DNA from: Rhodocollybia butyracea
Lineage: Eukaryota > Basidiomycota > Agaricomycetes > Agaricales > Omphalotaceae
Assembly (NCBI GenBank): GCA_015501585.1
Contig: JADNRY010000007.1
Span: 310,001-374,000 of the forward strand
Direction of reading: 5' to 3'
DNA: 64,000 bases
Positions 9,005-20,210 of the stretch are shown here, in pieces. Both the position numbers and the translations under genes were made by a program. Position 1 is the first letter of the stretch. Each line of letters opens with the position of its first letter. Under the pieces are notes generated by a model, which ran no database searches, had not been told where the DNA came from, and saw only the letters and a program-made list of their open reading frames with translations.

Positions 9005-11946
9005 ATGGACAAATACAATGAAGCTTTTGCCATGTTCGGTCTCACTCCCGAGGCAGAGGAGAGCGTTACTGCAAAAGCCTATAAGAAGTTGGCCTTACAG
9101 TGGCACCCTGACCGGTACACGACATGTCACGATGAAATTTGTCCTTGCTCAAGAACACACATAGGAATCACGGCAGGTATGAAGAATCTACGGCAAAATT
9201 CCAAGAGGTGCGCTAGATTTTTTTATGTGGAAAACAACAAAACTAACAGACATTGTATCGCAGATCGGTGCGGCATATGTGAGTGTATCCAAGGTGGCTC
9301 ACTTTACTCGTTCAACATTGCTTTCCCGGAACATAGGAAGTTTGCCAACAGTTCTATGCTATGAGGAAAGAGGGATGGCACTCTTACCGAGGCCGCGATG
9401 AGGAAGAGGATATTATCGAGTTGAGTGCAGAAGAGATTGCCAGTAAGTTTTCATCCGTGTATCGAACAGTATTAGTTCTAACGGTTCAAATCCAGTGTTT
9501 TACCAGTACGAGTTTATGCCTATTTCTGTGGTCATCCCGATATAACCATGCGCTCGATTAGGTTTTTGTTTGAAGAGATATTTGCCGGGCGGTATAATCG
9601 CGAAAAGACTCGGCGTAAGTCATTCTTGGTAGAAATACGCAAACCCTTATCATTATGTAGAGTACAAACGTGCTCGCACTGGAAAGTCTGGGGCCTCTGT
9701 CTTCACTTTTTCTGAGGGCTTCGCCGATGCACAAGAACGCCAACAAGCAAATACCGCTCGCCAAGCGCAAGAACGTGATGAATACCTTGCACGCGTCCGG
9801 GACTTTGGCAAGTGCACTGTTGCTCTGCTTTTTTTTTCGATGCTTATTCTCATACTAGAACGAGAAATAGAAGCTGAGAAGGCCGAACAAAGACGGCTTG
9901 TCAAAGAAGCCAATGCTGAGGCGAAGCGCGTAACGCAAGCCTATGTGGATGCCTTTCAGGCAAGTCAACTTACCTTGCTCTTCTCCAGCTTTTCACACCC
10001 CAACAGGCTGCAACAAAAGGCGACAGAACGTCTTTGGAAAGGCTAGTTTCCGAATTCAAGTTGGATGTAAATCATCGATCAGGTAAAAAGGCAACTCCCT
10101 ATACGTTGCTCCTTGCAGCCGCACAGTCCACTCAAGATACGGCCAAGGTAGTCGAATTTCTTCTTGGGAAAGGTAGGCATAAATTGATCCATGACCTTTG
10201 TTACCTATGAAGACCATGGTCCCTTAGGTGCAGATGTCAGTCTTACAAACGGGGATGATCTTACTGCTTTCCATTTGGCATGTTCGTCTGGAAACATCTT
10301 TGCTGCCAAAGTTCTTCTCGCTCACAAAGACGTCCACCCGTCCCGTGCTGCCAGAAATGGAATGACTCCCCTGCAATTGGCGCTCAAGAGCAGGAGTTTG
10401 GAAATGCTCCAGCTCGTTCTCAAAGACGCCACTGTTCATGATGTTGAGAGATGCTGGAAACGGACAGATATTTCTGATGGGATGAGGAATATTTTGGAGT
10501 CAAAGGTAGCCTTCATATTGTTTCGATCAACATTAGTTGAAGCAACATACTTTAATGTTCAGAACGGATTTACGGAACCGTCAAAAGTTGAATCAAAATC
10601 TGGGAAGCCTACCAGGGATGCCCAGCGGAAACTTGCTGAAGAGGCGAAAAGAGCGAGAATAAAAGAAGAGGAACGGCGGGCTGATGTCAATCGTCAGATC
10701 AAACTCGAGAAGGCCGAAAGACAAAAAGCCGAAGATGAACGCAGACGCAAAGCGAAAGAAGAGGAACAGCAACAACAAATCCTCCGTGACCTCGAAGAGC
10801 GACGCAGGAAGGAAAAGGAAGAGAAACGGCAGTTGGAGGAATTAGCCTCGAAACAGAAGGAGGCTAAAGAAAAGGAACGTCAGCGTTTGACTGAAGAAAA
10901 AACGCGACGGAGACGGGTTGAAGAGGACAAAAGGGTAGAGCAAATGAAGCGGGAGCAAGAGAAGCGTAAAGAGAAAGAGCAACGGGCGAAACTCTTAGCT
11001 GAAGAGGAGCGGCGCAGACGGATTGAAGAAGAACAGAAGATTGAGCAGACGAGGGAAGAAGAAAAGCGACTCAGGGAGGCAGAGAAACGGGAACAACGAA
11101 GGAGACGTAGACGAGTAGAAGACGATGAAAAGAGTGTGCGTGCTCGACGGGAGCCTGAACAGGCCAGGCAGCGTCGAGAATACGAGGAGAGACTCGCTCC
11201 GGCGGCAGAGCTTAGTCAGCGACAAGAGCCAGAGCGGAAAAGGGTGGCGCGACGGACTTACGAACATTCAACGCACGCCACAAGTGTACAGTCTACAAAG
11301 GCTTGCAAAGAGCCTCATTCCCAGCGGGGCTTAGGTGAAAACTTTGCAGAAGCGCAGAATCAGGTTTGCATTGTTGGCTCGAGCGAGTAACATGTTTATG
11401 TTCTAAACTATTTTCTGTAGCGAGAATTAGAAGCGGCGCGTCGAGCGGAACAAAGCGCACGGGATCGCGCTCGGGCAGCTTCACTTCGCCTCAAGAAGCT
11501 CGAGGAGGAGAACAAGCTTAAGGTATACATTACATTATTTATGGCCTTTTGTTTGTGAATTTTTATATTAACATTTCTCCAGGTCGAAATGTCAGGCGCT
11601 CGTCGTGCCGAACAAGATCGCACAAGGCAGCAGCAGGAATCAGTAATGTTTCATATGCACTAAACCTTGTGCGATCTTACTGACGATGTACCAACAGCTC
11701 CGTACGGAAACTTCGTCCGCATTCAACAGCCGGACTCTTGTTGAAGATGTCCAGACAAGACCAACAAGCGATGATCTTTTTGAAGCTCCGCGAAGCAGAA
11801 ATGTCATACCAGACGGCTTTAGCACTCCTCCCACATCTATGTCTACATTTGTTCCTCCAGGGTATAGGGGTCGTGGACGTGGAAGAGGCCGAGGGAGTCG
11901 GGGTCGGGGTAGAGGTCATATTTTCGCTCGAGGTGGTGTGGAGTAA
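9005..11946 (+). CDS. J-domain, ankyrin and coiled-coil protein with RGR tail
   Basis: Fourteen exons: 9005-9114, 9177-9207, 9264-9278, 9337-9442, 9496-9505, 9562-9614, 9661-9807, 9859-9959, 10007-10172, 10228-10505, 10563-11363, 11421-11522, 11583-11642, 11698-11946; 742 residues. The N-terminus is a J domain with the HPD motif at residues 34-36 (QWHPDRYEE), which would stimulate an Hsp70 ATPase. Next come a helical segment, ankyrin-type repeats (GADVSLTNGDDLTAFHLAC, ARNGMTPLQLAL), about 300 residues of Glu/Arg/Lys-rich single helix or coiled coil, and a C-terminal Arg-Gly box (GRGRGRGRGSRGRGRGH). Two introns, at 9808 and 9960, appear to start with GC (consensus GCAAGT). One exon is 10 nt and two are 15 and 31 nt. 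Tandem acceptors exist at 9336 and 9351. The 57-nt intron at 10506-10562 is in frame and could be retained. Partner and role are unknown. Confidence 0.82.
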
Positions 11947-12197
11947 GTTTTTTTTCCTCGGTGTCGTCCAGGTGTCGTCATCTTGTTCTTTCTTCCCCGC
12001 GACACTTTCGTGTAAGAACATACATATACTTTCAGTACTAATAGTGAAATGACAAAATCAGTGTGGATACCCCATTAGGACCAATCAAATATTAGACCGG
12101 CTCAGGCATGCCCGGAACCCTGGCATCCCTATAGATAGCGGAACTTTTACTCAAACCACCACCATATACCCCAGTTTACCACGGAGCCTGTTCTACC

Positions 12198-13434
12198 ATG
12201 AGTAGCTTCGAAATCCAAAACATCTTCAATGTGAATCAAAAGGTGGTGCTTATAACGGGTGGAAGCAGAGGTATAGGGAAAATGGCGCGTATCTATCCCG
12301 CACTTTCGACGCGTTAGGATGACCATACATTAATTTTTTTCACAGATAGCTACTGGGTTTGTAAAAAACGGAGCGAAGGTGTGTATTTGAAGTGTTCTGA
12401 ACACCCGAAATCACGTCAACGACAGCGTACGACCCAATATTAGAACTCACATCTTGGCAGGTTTACATTACCTCTCGAACTGCAAAAGATTGCAATGCTA
12501 CAGCTTACGAATTGAATGAGCTTGGTCCTGGAACATGTTTTGCTTTACCTGCAGACCTACAACAATTAAAAGAGGTGGAAAGATTAGCCAATGAACTGGC
12601 CTCTAGAGAACAAGTTCTCCATGTACTGGTCAATAATGCTGGGGCGGTCTGGGGTACCACGCTCGATGAGTTCCCGGTAAATGAATGTCCGGAGAGTTGG
12701 TCCGATTTTGCACTTACATATCTGTGGCAAATAGGACTGGGCATTCACGAAGGTCATGACTCTCAACCTGCAGAGAGTATTCAGTCTCACTCAAAAAGTG
12801 CTTCCACTCCTTCGGGCAGCCGCTGAAAAGTCAAAGAAAGACAACATTTATTCGGATCCTGCTCGAATCATCAATGTAGACATTCATTAAACATCGTAAC
12901 AAAGTCCACTCACCGCAAAAACAGATTGGATCCGTAGAGGGTCTCCGCGTTCCTAACCATGAAACATATCCTTACTCCGCATCTAAAGCGGCCCTCCATC
13001 ACCTCAGTCGTCATCTAGCCGGTCGACTTGGACCGGAAGGTATATAGCTTGTACAATTTCTGAACACTAAATCCTGATGTTGTTAAAGGAATTATATCCA
13101 ATACTATTGCATGTGGCTTATTCCCGACGAAGAGTTCGAGTTTTGCTTCATATCACATTCTGTATCCGCTAATAGCTTGTACTTAGTGACTTCTTCCGTG
13201 GTCAAGCAGGAAGGAGATGCCTTGACGGCCGCGATTCCTCTTCAGCGTGCGGGTTTACCGGAGGATATAGCTGGGACCGTTTTATTCCTGTCCAGGTAAG
13301 CCCTCTCTTGTTGTGTCGTCCAATCTTTAGTGATCTCATTCACAAGTAATGCGGGAGCCTACATAAATGGCGCAACAATCACACTCGATGGAGGAATGCT
13401 CGTCGCAATGCCATCCCTTCTCAGTAAGCTCTAG
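12198..13434 (+). CDS. Short-chain dehydrogenase/reductase, RhlG-like
   Basis: Eight exons: 12198-12284, 12346-12378, 12461-12676, 12735-12875, 12925-13039, 13089-13133, 13187-13295, 13347-13434; 277 residues. Classical SDR motifs are present: the cofactor loop TGGSRGIGKM (residues 20-29), NNAGA (98-102), catalytic Ser162 and the YSASK pair Tyr176/Lys180, then FPTKM and a C-terminal LDGG. It would reduce a carbonyl or oxidise an alcohol with NAD(P)H; the fungal family resembles bacterial RhlG/FabG 3-oxoacyl reductases. The substrate is unknown. The first intron needs either a GC donor at 12285, which gives the expected MIATGF, or a GT donor at 12289 with acceptor 12349, which gives MAPTGF. 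It has no targeting signal, so it is likely cytosolic. Confidence 0.9.
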
Positions 13435-13557
13435 AGACTTTTGGATAGAGAAAAAGACGAGTAGATGATCTTAGACGTGTGACTGGTCGTGATACTACGT
13501 AGAAGTATGTAATACACCTATGATAATACTTGCGGAGGTAGGGCCTGCCTATCGTAA

Positions 13558-14561
13558 TTAATCTTTGCTCGTATCTCCTGGCAGCTTCGGATCATCCTTC
13601 TGGCCTTCAACCTTGCCTTCCTCTTCAATCTCCTTGATTTCCTTCTTTTTTGTTTCAACATTCTCAGATTTTGAATCCTTAGATTTGTCTGGTACCGATG
13701 ATCCTGTAAGCCCTTTGACCAAATCCCCGGCTTCATCTCCATCAAGCCCAAGCTCGGAAACCAGAGCAGCTAACTCATCCTCTGTTGCCATTACTGTACC
13801 GAACGATGTCAATAGATGTATATAAAAACATTTTGCGCAGACATACTTCCCTGTAGCCCATACCCAGACAGTTCCGTACTCACATCAAATTCGCCATCTC
13901 GTGCGCCAGGTTTGTTAACAGGTATTGGCTTCTTTCCTGGTGTCGATTGTGGGCTGGCCAAGATTTTGGATTTCAGATGCTCAGGCGTCATTTGCAGAGG
14001 AAGCATAGCACCGGGAACGCCAATAGGTTGGACGGGAGGTTTGGGTATATTCTCTAATTCATCATCCCATGCTTCCTTGAGGCGTAGAAATTGTTCTAAC
14101 TCTCCGTATTCCACGGCTTCTTCGCTATAGATCATGAGCATTGGTAGGATATGTATGTAACTGGGACATACAAGTCGGAAAACGTCCCAGCAAACTTTCC
14201 TCCAACCAATATCTGTCTTGACCCATTAGTTGAGATTATCTCCAAATCTTGGTGGCATTACTCACCCCAGGTAACTGTTGTTTATCTGTGCAAGTAGGAT
14301 TAGCTGCAGATCTTCCAAGAAGAAACGATCTGAATACCTGGAGGTGCTTTTCGCCTCCAAAGTCGTTTGGCTGTCTCGTCCGATGCCAGATCGTAAGAAG
14401 TGAAGGGAAGCTTCTTGACCTGAAGGATACGTAACAAATACTCTACATAGGAAATTAGGTTCTCTCTTTGTTGATTCAAGGACAAACTAACCTTGGCGCT
14501 GCCTAAGAGCGGGTTGAGAAGCGATTGTTGTGAGGAAAACTTGAATCGGAGGTGAAGGCAT
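13558..14561 (-). CDS. SH3BGR/glutaredoxin-like thioredoxin-fold protein
   Basis: Six exons (14561-14492, 14442-14338, 14285-14266, 14212-14172, 14124-13847, 13793-13558) give 249 residues; the third exon is 20 nt. The N-terminal 100 residues match the SH3BGR thioredoxin-like pattern: a first strand PPIQVFLTTIASQPALRQ, LPFTSYDLASDE, then LPGILVGGKFAGTFSDFEEA and VEYGELEQFLRL. No CXXC pair is present, as usual in this family, so it is unlikely to be a redox enzyme. The C-terminal half is polar, with ELAALVSELGLDGDEAGDLV and a Lys/Glu-rich end. Its start lies only 110 bp from the divergent tyrosine phosphatase gene. The cellular role is unknown. Confidence 0.82.
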
Positions 14562-14671
14562 TTAGCTTGGTTAGCCGTCTTGTAGTTAGTGAAGAAAAGT
14601 CATTCTAGAACTTAAAGGCGTTATTTAATCAAATAGTCTCGTGTGAAAATAAAGTCGCTCTGATCTCTCTC

Positions 14672-15320
14672 ATGTCCGACCTCAAAGTACTTATCGTATG
14701 CCTGGGTAACATCTGTAGGAGCCCAATGGGGGAGGCCGTGTTAAGAGACGTCGCAAATAAACGAGGGATTTCCGATATAACTGTAGACTCTTGTGGTACC
14801 GCAGGTTATCATGTCGGGGAACTTCCAGATGATAGGTGAATGACAGTTGTTTTATGTGAACGAAAGCTCAACTTCATACCAGAACAGTATCGACTTGTAG
14901 AAAGGTAGACGCATTCGTACTTTCGATATTGTATCTCAAGAGGTGTTGTAGCATCAAATTCCAATCGAACACAGTGCCCGTCAGATACAGACATCAGACT
15001 TCACCGAGTTTACGCACATCCTCGCTGCTGATGAATCCAATCTTCGCAACCTAGAGCGTATTAGACCAAAGAATGCAACAGCAGAATTGTGCCTTTGGGG
15101 ATCTTTTCTAGATCATAAACCTATCGCTGATCCTTATTATGGTGGAATGGTGAGGGACTGTAACCCTCGTCTATCATCTACTAACTCGAAGAAAATAGAA
15201 CGGATTCGAACAGGTAACTTCCTTTATTCTTCCTCACGTCATTGTTCATTCGAAGCTTTACAGGTTTATCAGCAGTGTGTCGCATTGTCAAATGCTTTCT
15301 TGGACAAAATTGGCAGATAG
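14672..15320 (+). CDS. LTP1: Low-molecular-weight protein tyrosine phosphatase
   Basis: Five exons (14672-14835, 14883-14904, 14952-15149, 15199-15213, 15264-15320) give 151 residues, the usual length for the family. The P-loop VCLGNICRSP sits at the N-terminus with the nucleophile Cys10 and Arg16, and the general acid is Asp122 in ADPYYGG. The exons of 22 and 15 nt restore TVSTCRK and NGFEQ, so the model is well constrained. The enzyme hydrolyses phosphotyrosine and other phosphomonoesters in the cytosol. It is transcribed divergently from the SH3BGR-like gene, with 110 bp between the starts. Confidence 0.95.
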
Positions 15321-15465
15321 CCCATTTTGGTATATACTATGAATACAGGAGGATGTTTGATTGAATTCGAGATCTTCAAGATAAAGTAGGCATAGCTGAA
15401 TGAGCACGAGTGCCAACAGCATCCTCAGCTCTCCACAGACTCGTCGTTGTCTGAATAAGTTTTCG

Positions 15466-17989
15466 TTAATAGACAGACTTAGTTGCAGCTGCCACAGCTC
15501 TCACCTTGTTCTGCGTGTAAAATGCAATTCCTGAGTATGAAACGCTATTAGCACATGCTTTTCGTTCTGGGGAGTGCACGTACCGCTCTTTCCGTAGAAG
15601 CCAATATCTCCCAAAACGCTCCCCTGAAAACACAGATTGAAAGGTTGGTAACGGCAACGAGATAAACAACACACTTTATTTCCACTCCAGCTAAAATTTG
15701 GCAAAGGCACAGGTATCGGGATATTGATGCCAATTTGGCCAACGTTGACTTCTGTTTCAAACTTCCGCGCAGTTGCGCCGTGCTGAGTAAAGATGGCTGT
15801 CCCATTACCTACATTTATAGCATCGTCAGCTCGTTTTTTTTGTTACTTTTTTTTTTTTTTTGCACGTACCGTATCTATTGGTATTGATAATGTCGATGGC
15901 ATCGTCCAGAGTGTCTGCTTTGATGACGATAAGAGCTGGGCCGAAAATTTCTTCCCTGATGCACCAAATGGGTCACTCTTCAAAAAGGCAAAGATGAAAA
16001 GCCAACAGACTGGTAGCATCTCATCGAGGTATCGGCTTCGATGATAGTAGGACCGACGAAATTCCCATTAGGGTAGGAAGGAACTACCAGACCTCGACCA
16101 TCGAGAACGATCTTACCACCCTGTTGCTCAGCCGAAGAGATGATATCGATGATACGAGACTTTGCTTGAGGTGAGATAACGGGTCCTAAATCAGTATCCG
16201 GTTCAAACCCTCCATTCACTTTGAGTTTCTGTGCTCTTTCCACAATTTCAGGAAGCCAAGATTGTGCTTCTCCGACAAGGACAACTAAGATACAGTTTGT
16301 CAGGGAGACGACCAGAGATGTACTTGGCTGTGGAACTTACCAACCGAGATCGCCATGCAGCGCTAAAGAAGTTAACCACGGAACATACAATCTCAAATAG
16401 TAGACCTACTTGACCGGCCGCTATGAAAGGATCAAAACGTGCAGTGATGTCACATGGAAAAGTTCCCTCACCTCCAAACGCAGCGCCAACAAGGGAATTT
16501 AGCGCCAAGTTCTTGTTGGCTAGACAGCATTATAAGAGTACGCTACCCTCGGTCGTTAGGATGCTTACCATCTGGCATTATGACCGCATGATTCTTGGCT
16601 TGAAATTCATTGTCAACCAGTACTCAGCGAAAAATTGTCAGTTCTTGTTACCTCCCATGTTCGCCTGAAGAGAGTTACATAAGTGATAGGGGTAAAAAAT
16701 TAAGAGGTAACGATTACCTGCACGCGCTTCCCGTTTTGAGTTCCTCGGTTGTAAATATGTTTTCCAGCACGATCACCACCCACGAAGCTTATAGCTTTGA
16801 TAGCTGGATCGTCGCAGATGGCGTTTACAGTCGAAACACCGCCGTGAACGATGTTTAAAACACCTGGCGGTAAGCCTGGTAGCGAGGACGCATTAGATTG
16901 AGCGTGTATGCGAGAGAAATGCTTTGACCTGCTTGTTGACAGAGTTCAGCGATGATCATTGTCGCTCCTGGATCTCTTTCAGAGGGTTTGACAATCAGCG
17001 AATTGCCTGTAACGGTGGCCATTGGTATCGTCCAGAGTGGTATCATGCTAGGAAGCGTATGAGGTCAAGCTCTAAAATATATTCAAGGCGAAGCGCACGC
17101 TGGAAAATTAAAAGGTGCAATACTTGCACAAACACCTAGGGGTATTTTACGGACTTCTGTATCCATATCTTTGCTTACTGTGTCGTGTACGTGAGGTCAG
17201 CTATTAGGCCGAGAAATGGGTAATACCTTCGAGCTTTTCGCCCAACAGAGTAGAGGTAATTCCAATTGCATGTTCAACGACTTGTAATCCTATTAAACAG
17301 TTAAAGCTATGTGTGTACTCTGTCAAGAGCTCCTTACCTCGCATCAGTTCCCCCTGTGCATCTGTGAGAGTATAAACAGAATGCATTTGTCATTATAAGC
17401 AAACCAAGCCAGACCTTGCAGCGTTTTCCCTTGTTCTAGGACGATACTGGCGGAAATCGCATCGGCATTCTTTCGTATCAAATGTTGAAGCCTGAAAAAA
17501 GCTGAGAAGTTTAGAATAAAAGGTCATGAAGTCCCTACTCTATGGCAACGCGTTGTCGAGCAAGTACACTAGTTCTGCTCCATGATTTGAAAGCTTGCGA
17601 TGCTGCATCTACGGCTTGAGCAAATTCTGCACTAGTAGTTTGAGGAACTTTAGAGAGTAACGTTTGCGTGGACTGGGTTCGATCAGACTAGAGTAAAAGT
17701 GACATCGAGGATATTATCTTACGGGCTGAAAGAGAGCATGTATCAGCGGGTTACATTGTAAAGTTTATCATGGGTCTACCTCTGTTGCTTCAGTCCATTC
17801 TGAAGCTTTACTCTCGATAAACTGCCCTCCAATAAAATTCTTGGTGACACCGCCCTCGAAGCTAGTCCCTTTCCACCTGGAAAGTTCATCTACTTTCACA
17901 CGAGCAGCATTGCTGAGGGAGAGTCTTTGGGTTGAGGTAGTGAAAGCGCGTTGTAGTAACCGAGTTGAAGCCATATGTTGAAGCTTCAT
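15466..17989 (-). CDS. ALDH6: Methylmalonate-semialdehyde dehydrogenase (ALDH6)
   Basis: Nineteen exons, 529 residues: 17989-17780, 17725-17723, 17672-17539, 17491-17415, 17361-17338, 17289-17227, 17177-17099, 17047-16929, 16875-16718, 16664-16652, 16598-16569, 16519-16472, 16420-16410, 16362-16341, 16284-16011, 15955-15870, 15808-15675, 15623-15584, 15530-15466. It is a CoA-acylating aldehyde dehydrogenase of valine and pyrimidine breakdown in mitochondria. Family blocks include [39 protein letters not shown] and AAGQRCMAIS with catalytic Cys325. The Arg/Ser-rich first 30 residues look like a mitochondrial presequence. Exons of 3, 11, 13, 22 and 24 nt are needed to keep the conserved sequence. 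The alternative start is ATG 17974. Confidence 0.95.
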
Positions 17990-18168
17990 GGTCCTTGTGT
18001 CTCAGGTCTAGCGTCCCAGAAGACTATGGTAAGAGTTAGAACAAAGACCCCAATGTTTTGGTCAGCGGCGAGCGGTACTTAGATCCCTTTAGATCCGGAG
18101 CGTGACAGAAGCTTGCAATATCATATGACGTGAAAACTCAAAACTTAGATGACCGACTTACTTGAACC

Positions 18169-20210
18169 ATGAACGGATTCAATCATCTCGAGCTGCAACA
18201 ACAACAACAAAATGTACAACCAAATGTGCAACACGGAATTCATCTCAATAATTTTTCTTCTACAAGTTCTGCGCCTTTTCCTGAATACTCCCAGCACACG
18301 AATGGCAACGCGAATATTAATCCGCCGATACGACAAGGTCAATCACAGTCTCCGTTCAATCCAGTGAACCAGTGGACTGCTGCTCAGCAATCGCAGCAAA
18401 GCTATCCCCATATGCTGCCACAGCAGCTAAATCAGTGGAGTAACCCCATGTTACCACCCCAGCAATTCCTGAATGGCATGCACGCAGTCATGAATAGCAT
18501 GCCTAGTAACATGCCTAATAACATGCCCAACATGCCAATGAACATGAACATGAACATGCCTGGCTTCAACATGTTCCCGCAGCAGATGTTACACGATGCG
18601 CTTAGTCTTTCTACACCGGTATCCGGCACCGACGACGATAGGCTCCTTATCGATACACTGGTGGATGCTCGAGCCCGGAAAGACAACTTCAAGAGTGCAC
18701 TCAATAGTTTACATGCTGTATGTTCACTTTCTATCTGTGGTTTGGCAGACGTCTTACCAACTTGTAGAAAAATGGTCATTCCGCGAGTCTTTGGAAAGAT
18801 TACTATCTGGAACACAAGTAAGCATTTCGAGACCGTGTCGTGCAATGGGCCGACTAACCAGCTAACAGAGACCGCATTGACGCGCATGTTTCTTTGTCTA
18901 TGCAACAGAAAGGTATTACAGAACCTCCACCCGCAGTCAAAGTAACCAAAAAAACCCACCATAAACTCGTTCAAAACCGAGCCTTCTCCACCTTCCTCTC
19001 CACTTCCAGTTCTTCCGAGCAAGCGGAAAGTCTCAAATCATCGTCAGAAGGCTTCTTCCTCTTTATCTAATACTTCGAATTCTCTTACAACAGGCCGACG
19101 GAGCACTATCAATAGCATAACGGCTCCTTCTCCTTCATACAGTTCTCGTCTACCGCCGCCAAACGCCGAAGTTAAAATACCCGAACCACCCTCGCGTACT
19201 CCTAGCCCGCCAACCAAACTGATCTTTCGAGGCAGAGGTTACAAATTTACTGAGGAGGACAAGGAGTTCTGCATCAAGTTTATTCAGTGGCGGCTAAAAG
19301 ATGATCCAAGCTTGACACGCAATGCTTTATGTGACCAACTTGCCCAAAAAGTGAGTTCCAAACGTTGGTTTTGAGCATTCAGTTCACACTGTTTTCTAGG
19401 CTCCGCACCACACTTCACTCTCGTGGGCTTCGTGGTGGTCAAATAACCATGATCTTCCTGGTTAGCATTTTGTTCTTGAGTTTTATCTGTGCTGATCGAA
19501 ATCATTCAGATAAAATACTTGCTGCTGCACGTGGGGAAGGTGCTTTACAAGACGAGGAAAATTCTGAGGAGGAAAGCTCTGAGGAGGAAACAAAGCCCCG
19601 CCGCCGTCCGACATACAAAGAAGAATCCAGCTCAGAGGACGATGCTCACGAGATCGCACCGTATGACGACGACGACGACGACGACGTTCTCACTGAACTA
19701 TCTGATAATGACTTCACGTTACCTTCGTTTGACGAAAGTGCAATGGGAGCAGCCACCGGCCCGTACACCAGCGCGGACCTCGCTTTGACTGCACGATATG
19801 TAGCTAGCTTTGAAAATTTTGCGAATGCGTCGTATGGAGCAAAATGGCAACCCTGGAGTGAGCGTGTAGGTGTCATTGTATTTTGTTGGATATGTTATTG
19901 ACAACTGCATTTCTAGTATCCGCAACGATCTGCAAAAGCATGGGCAGAGTATTACAAGAGAAACGAACGAGGTTTGTGTCCGCACTGACTTCCACCAAAG
20001 GACCATTACTCACTGTCATTCATAGAGATAGTCGCTCTCGCCAAGAAAATTAAGATTGCTGGAGCTGCCAAGGGACTTTCACCGCGACCAAAGCTTGAGT
20101 CAGCCGAAAGTACTGGTCCTCCGAAATCCAAACGCAAACGTCCGGACGATCAGGAGCTAAGCGACACTGAAAATCGGTCAAAAATTGGCAAGATTAAAAA
20201 TAGAATCTGA
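18169..20210 (+). CDS. SANT/Myb-like nuclear protein, frame break or long intron
   Basis: Seven exons as read: 18169-18717, 18768-18817, 18869-19350, 19400-19460, 19510-19865, 19917-19971, 20026-20210. The N-terminus is Gln/Asn/Met-rich, including a run of Met-Asn-Pro repeats. The middle is Ser/Pro-rich. A block FTEEDKEFCIKFIQWRLK with SLSWASWWSNN resembles a Myb/SANT helix bundle, followed by an acidic stretch with eight aspartates and a Lys/Arg-rich end (KSKRKRP). It is probably nuclear and chromatin-associated; this is inferred. Within exon 3 the frame shifts by +1 at an A7 run (18948-18954). Removing one A gives 578 residues; alternatively a 97-nt intron at 18913-19009 skips the run and gives 546. 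The ATG at 18169 lies 179 bp from the divergent ALDH6 start. Confidence 0.75.

Noticed and set aside
9670..9858. Alternative frame through exon 7 of the J-domain gene using only GT-AG introns
   Set aside because: It yields a low-similarity Leu/Ser-rich peptide, whereas the chosen frame gives a continuous charged helix that joins both flanking exons.
15836..15869. Long T tracts that could be a poly-A tail of a retrotransposed copy
   Set aside because: They lie inside a 61-nt intron of ALDH6 and act as a simple homopolymer; there are no target-site duplications or element ends.
18942..18981. A 40-nt intron (GTAACC...CCGAG) to fix the frame in the SANT-like gene
   Set aside because: Too short for this genome, with no pyrimidine tract and a poor GAG acceptor. 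A homopolymer indel or the 97-nt intron fits better.
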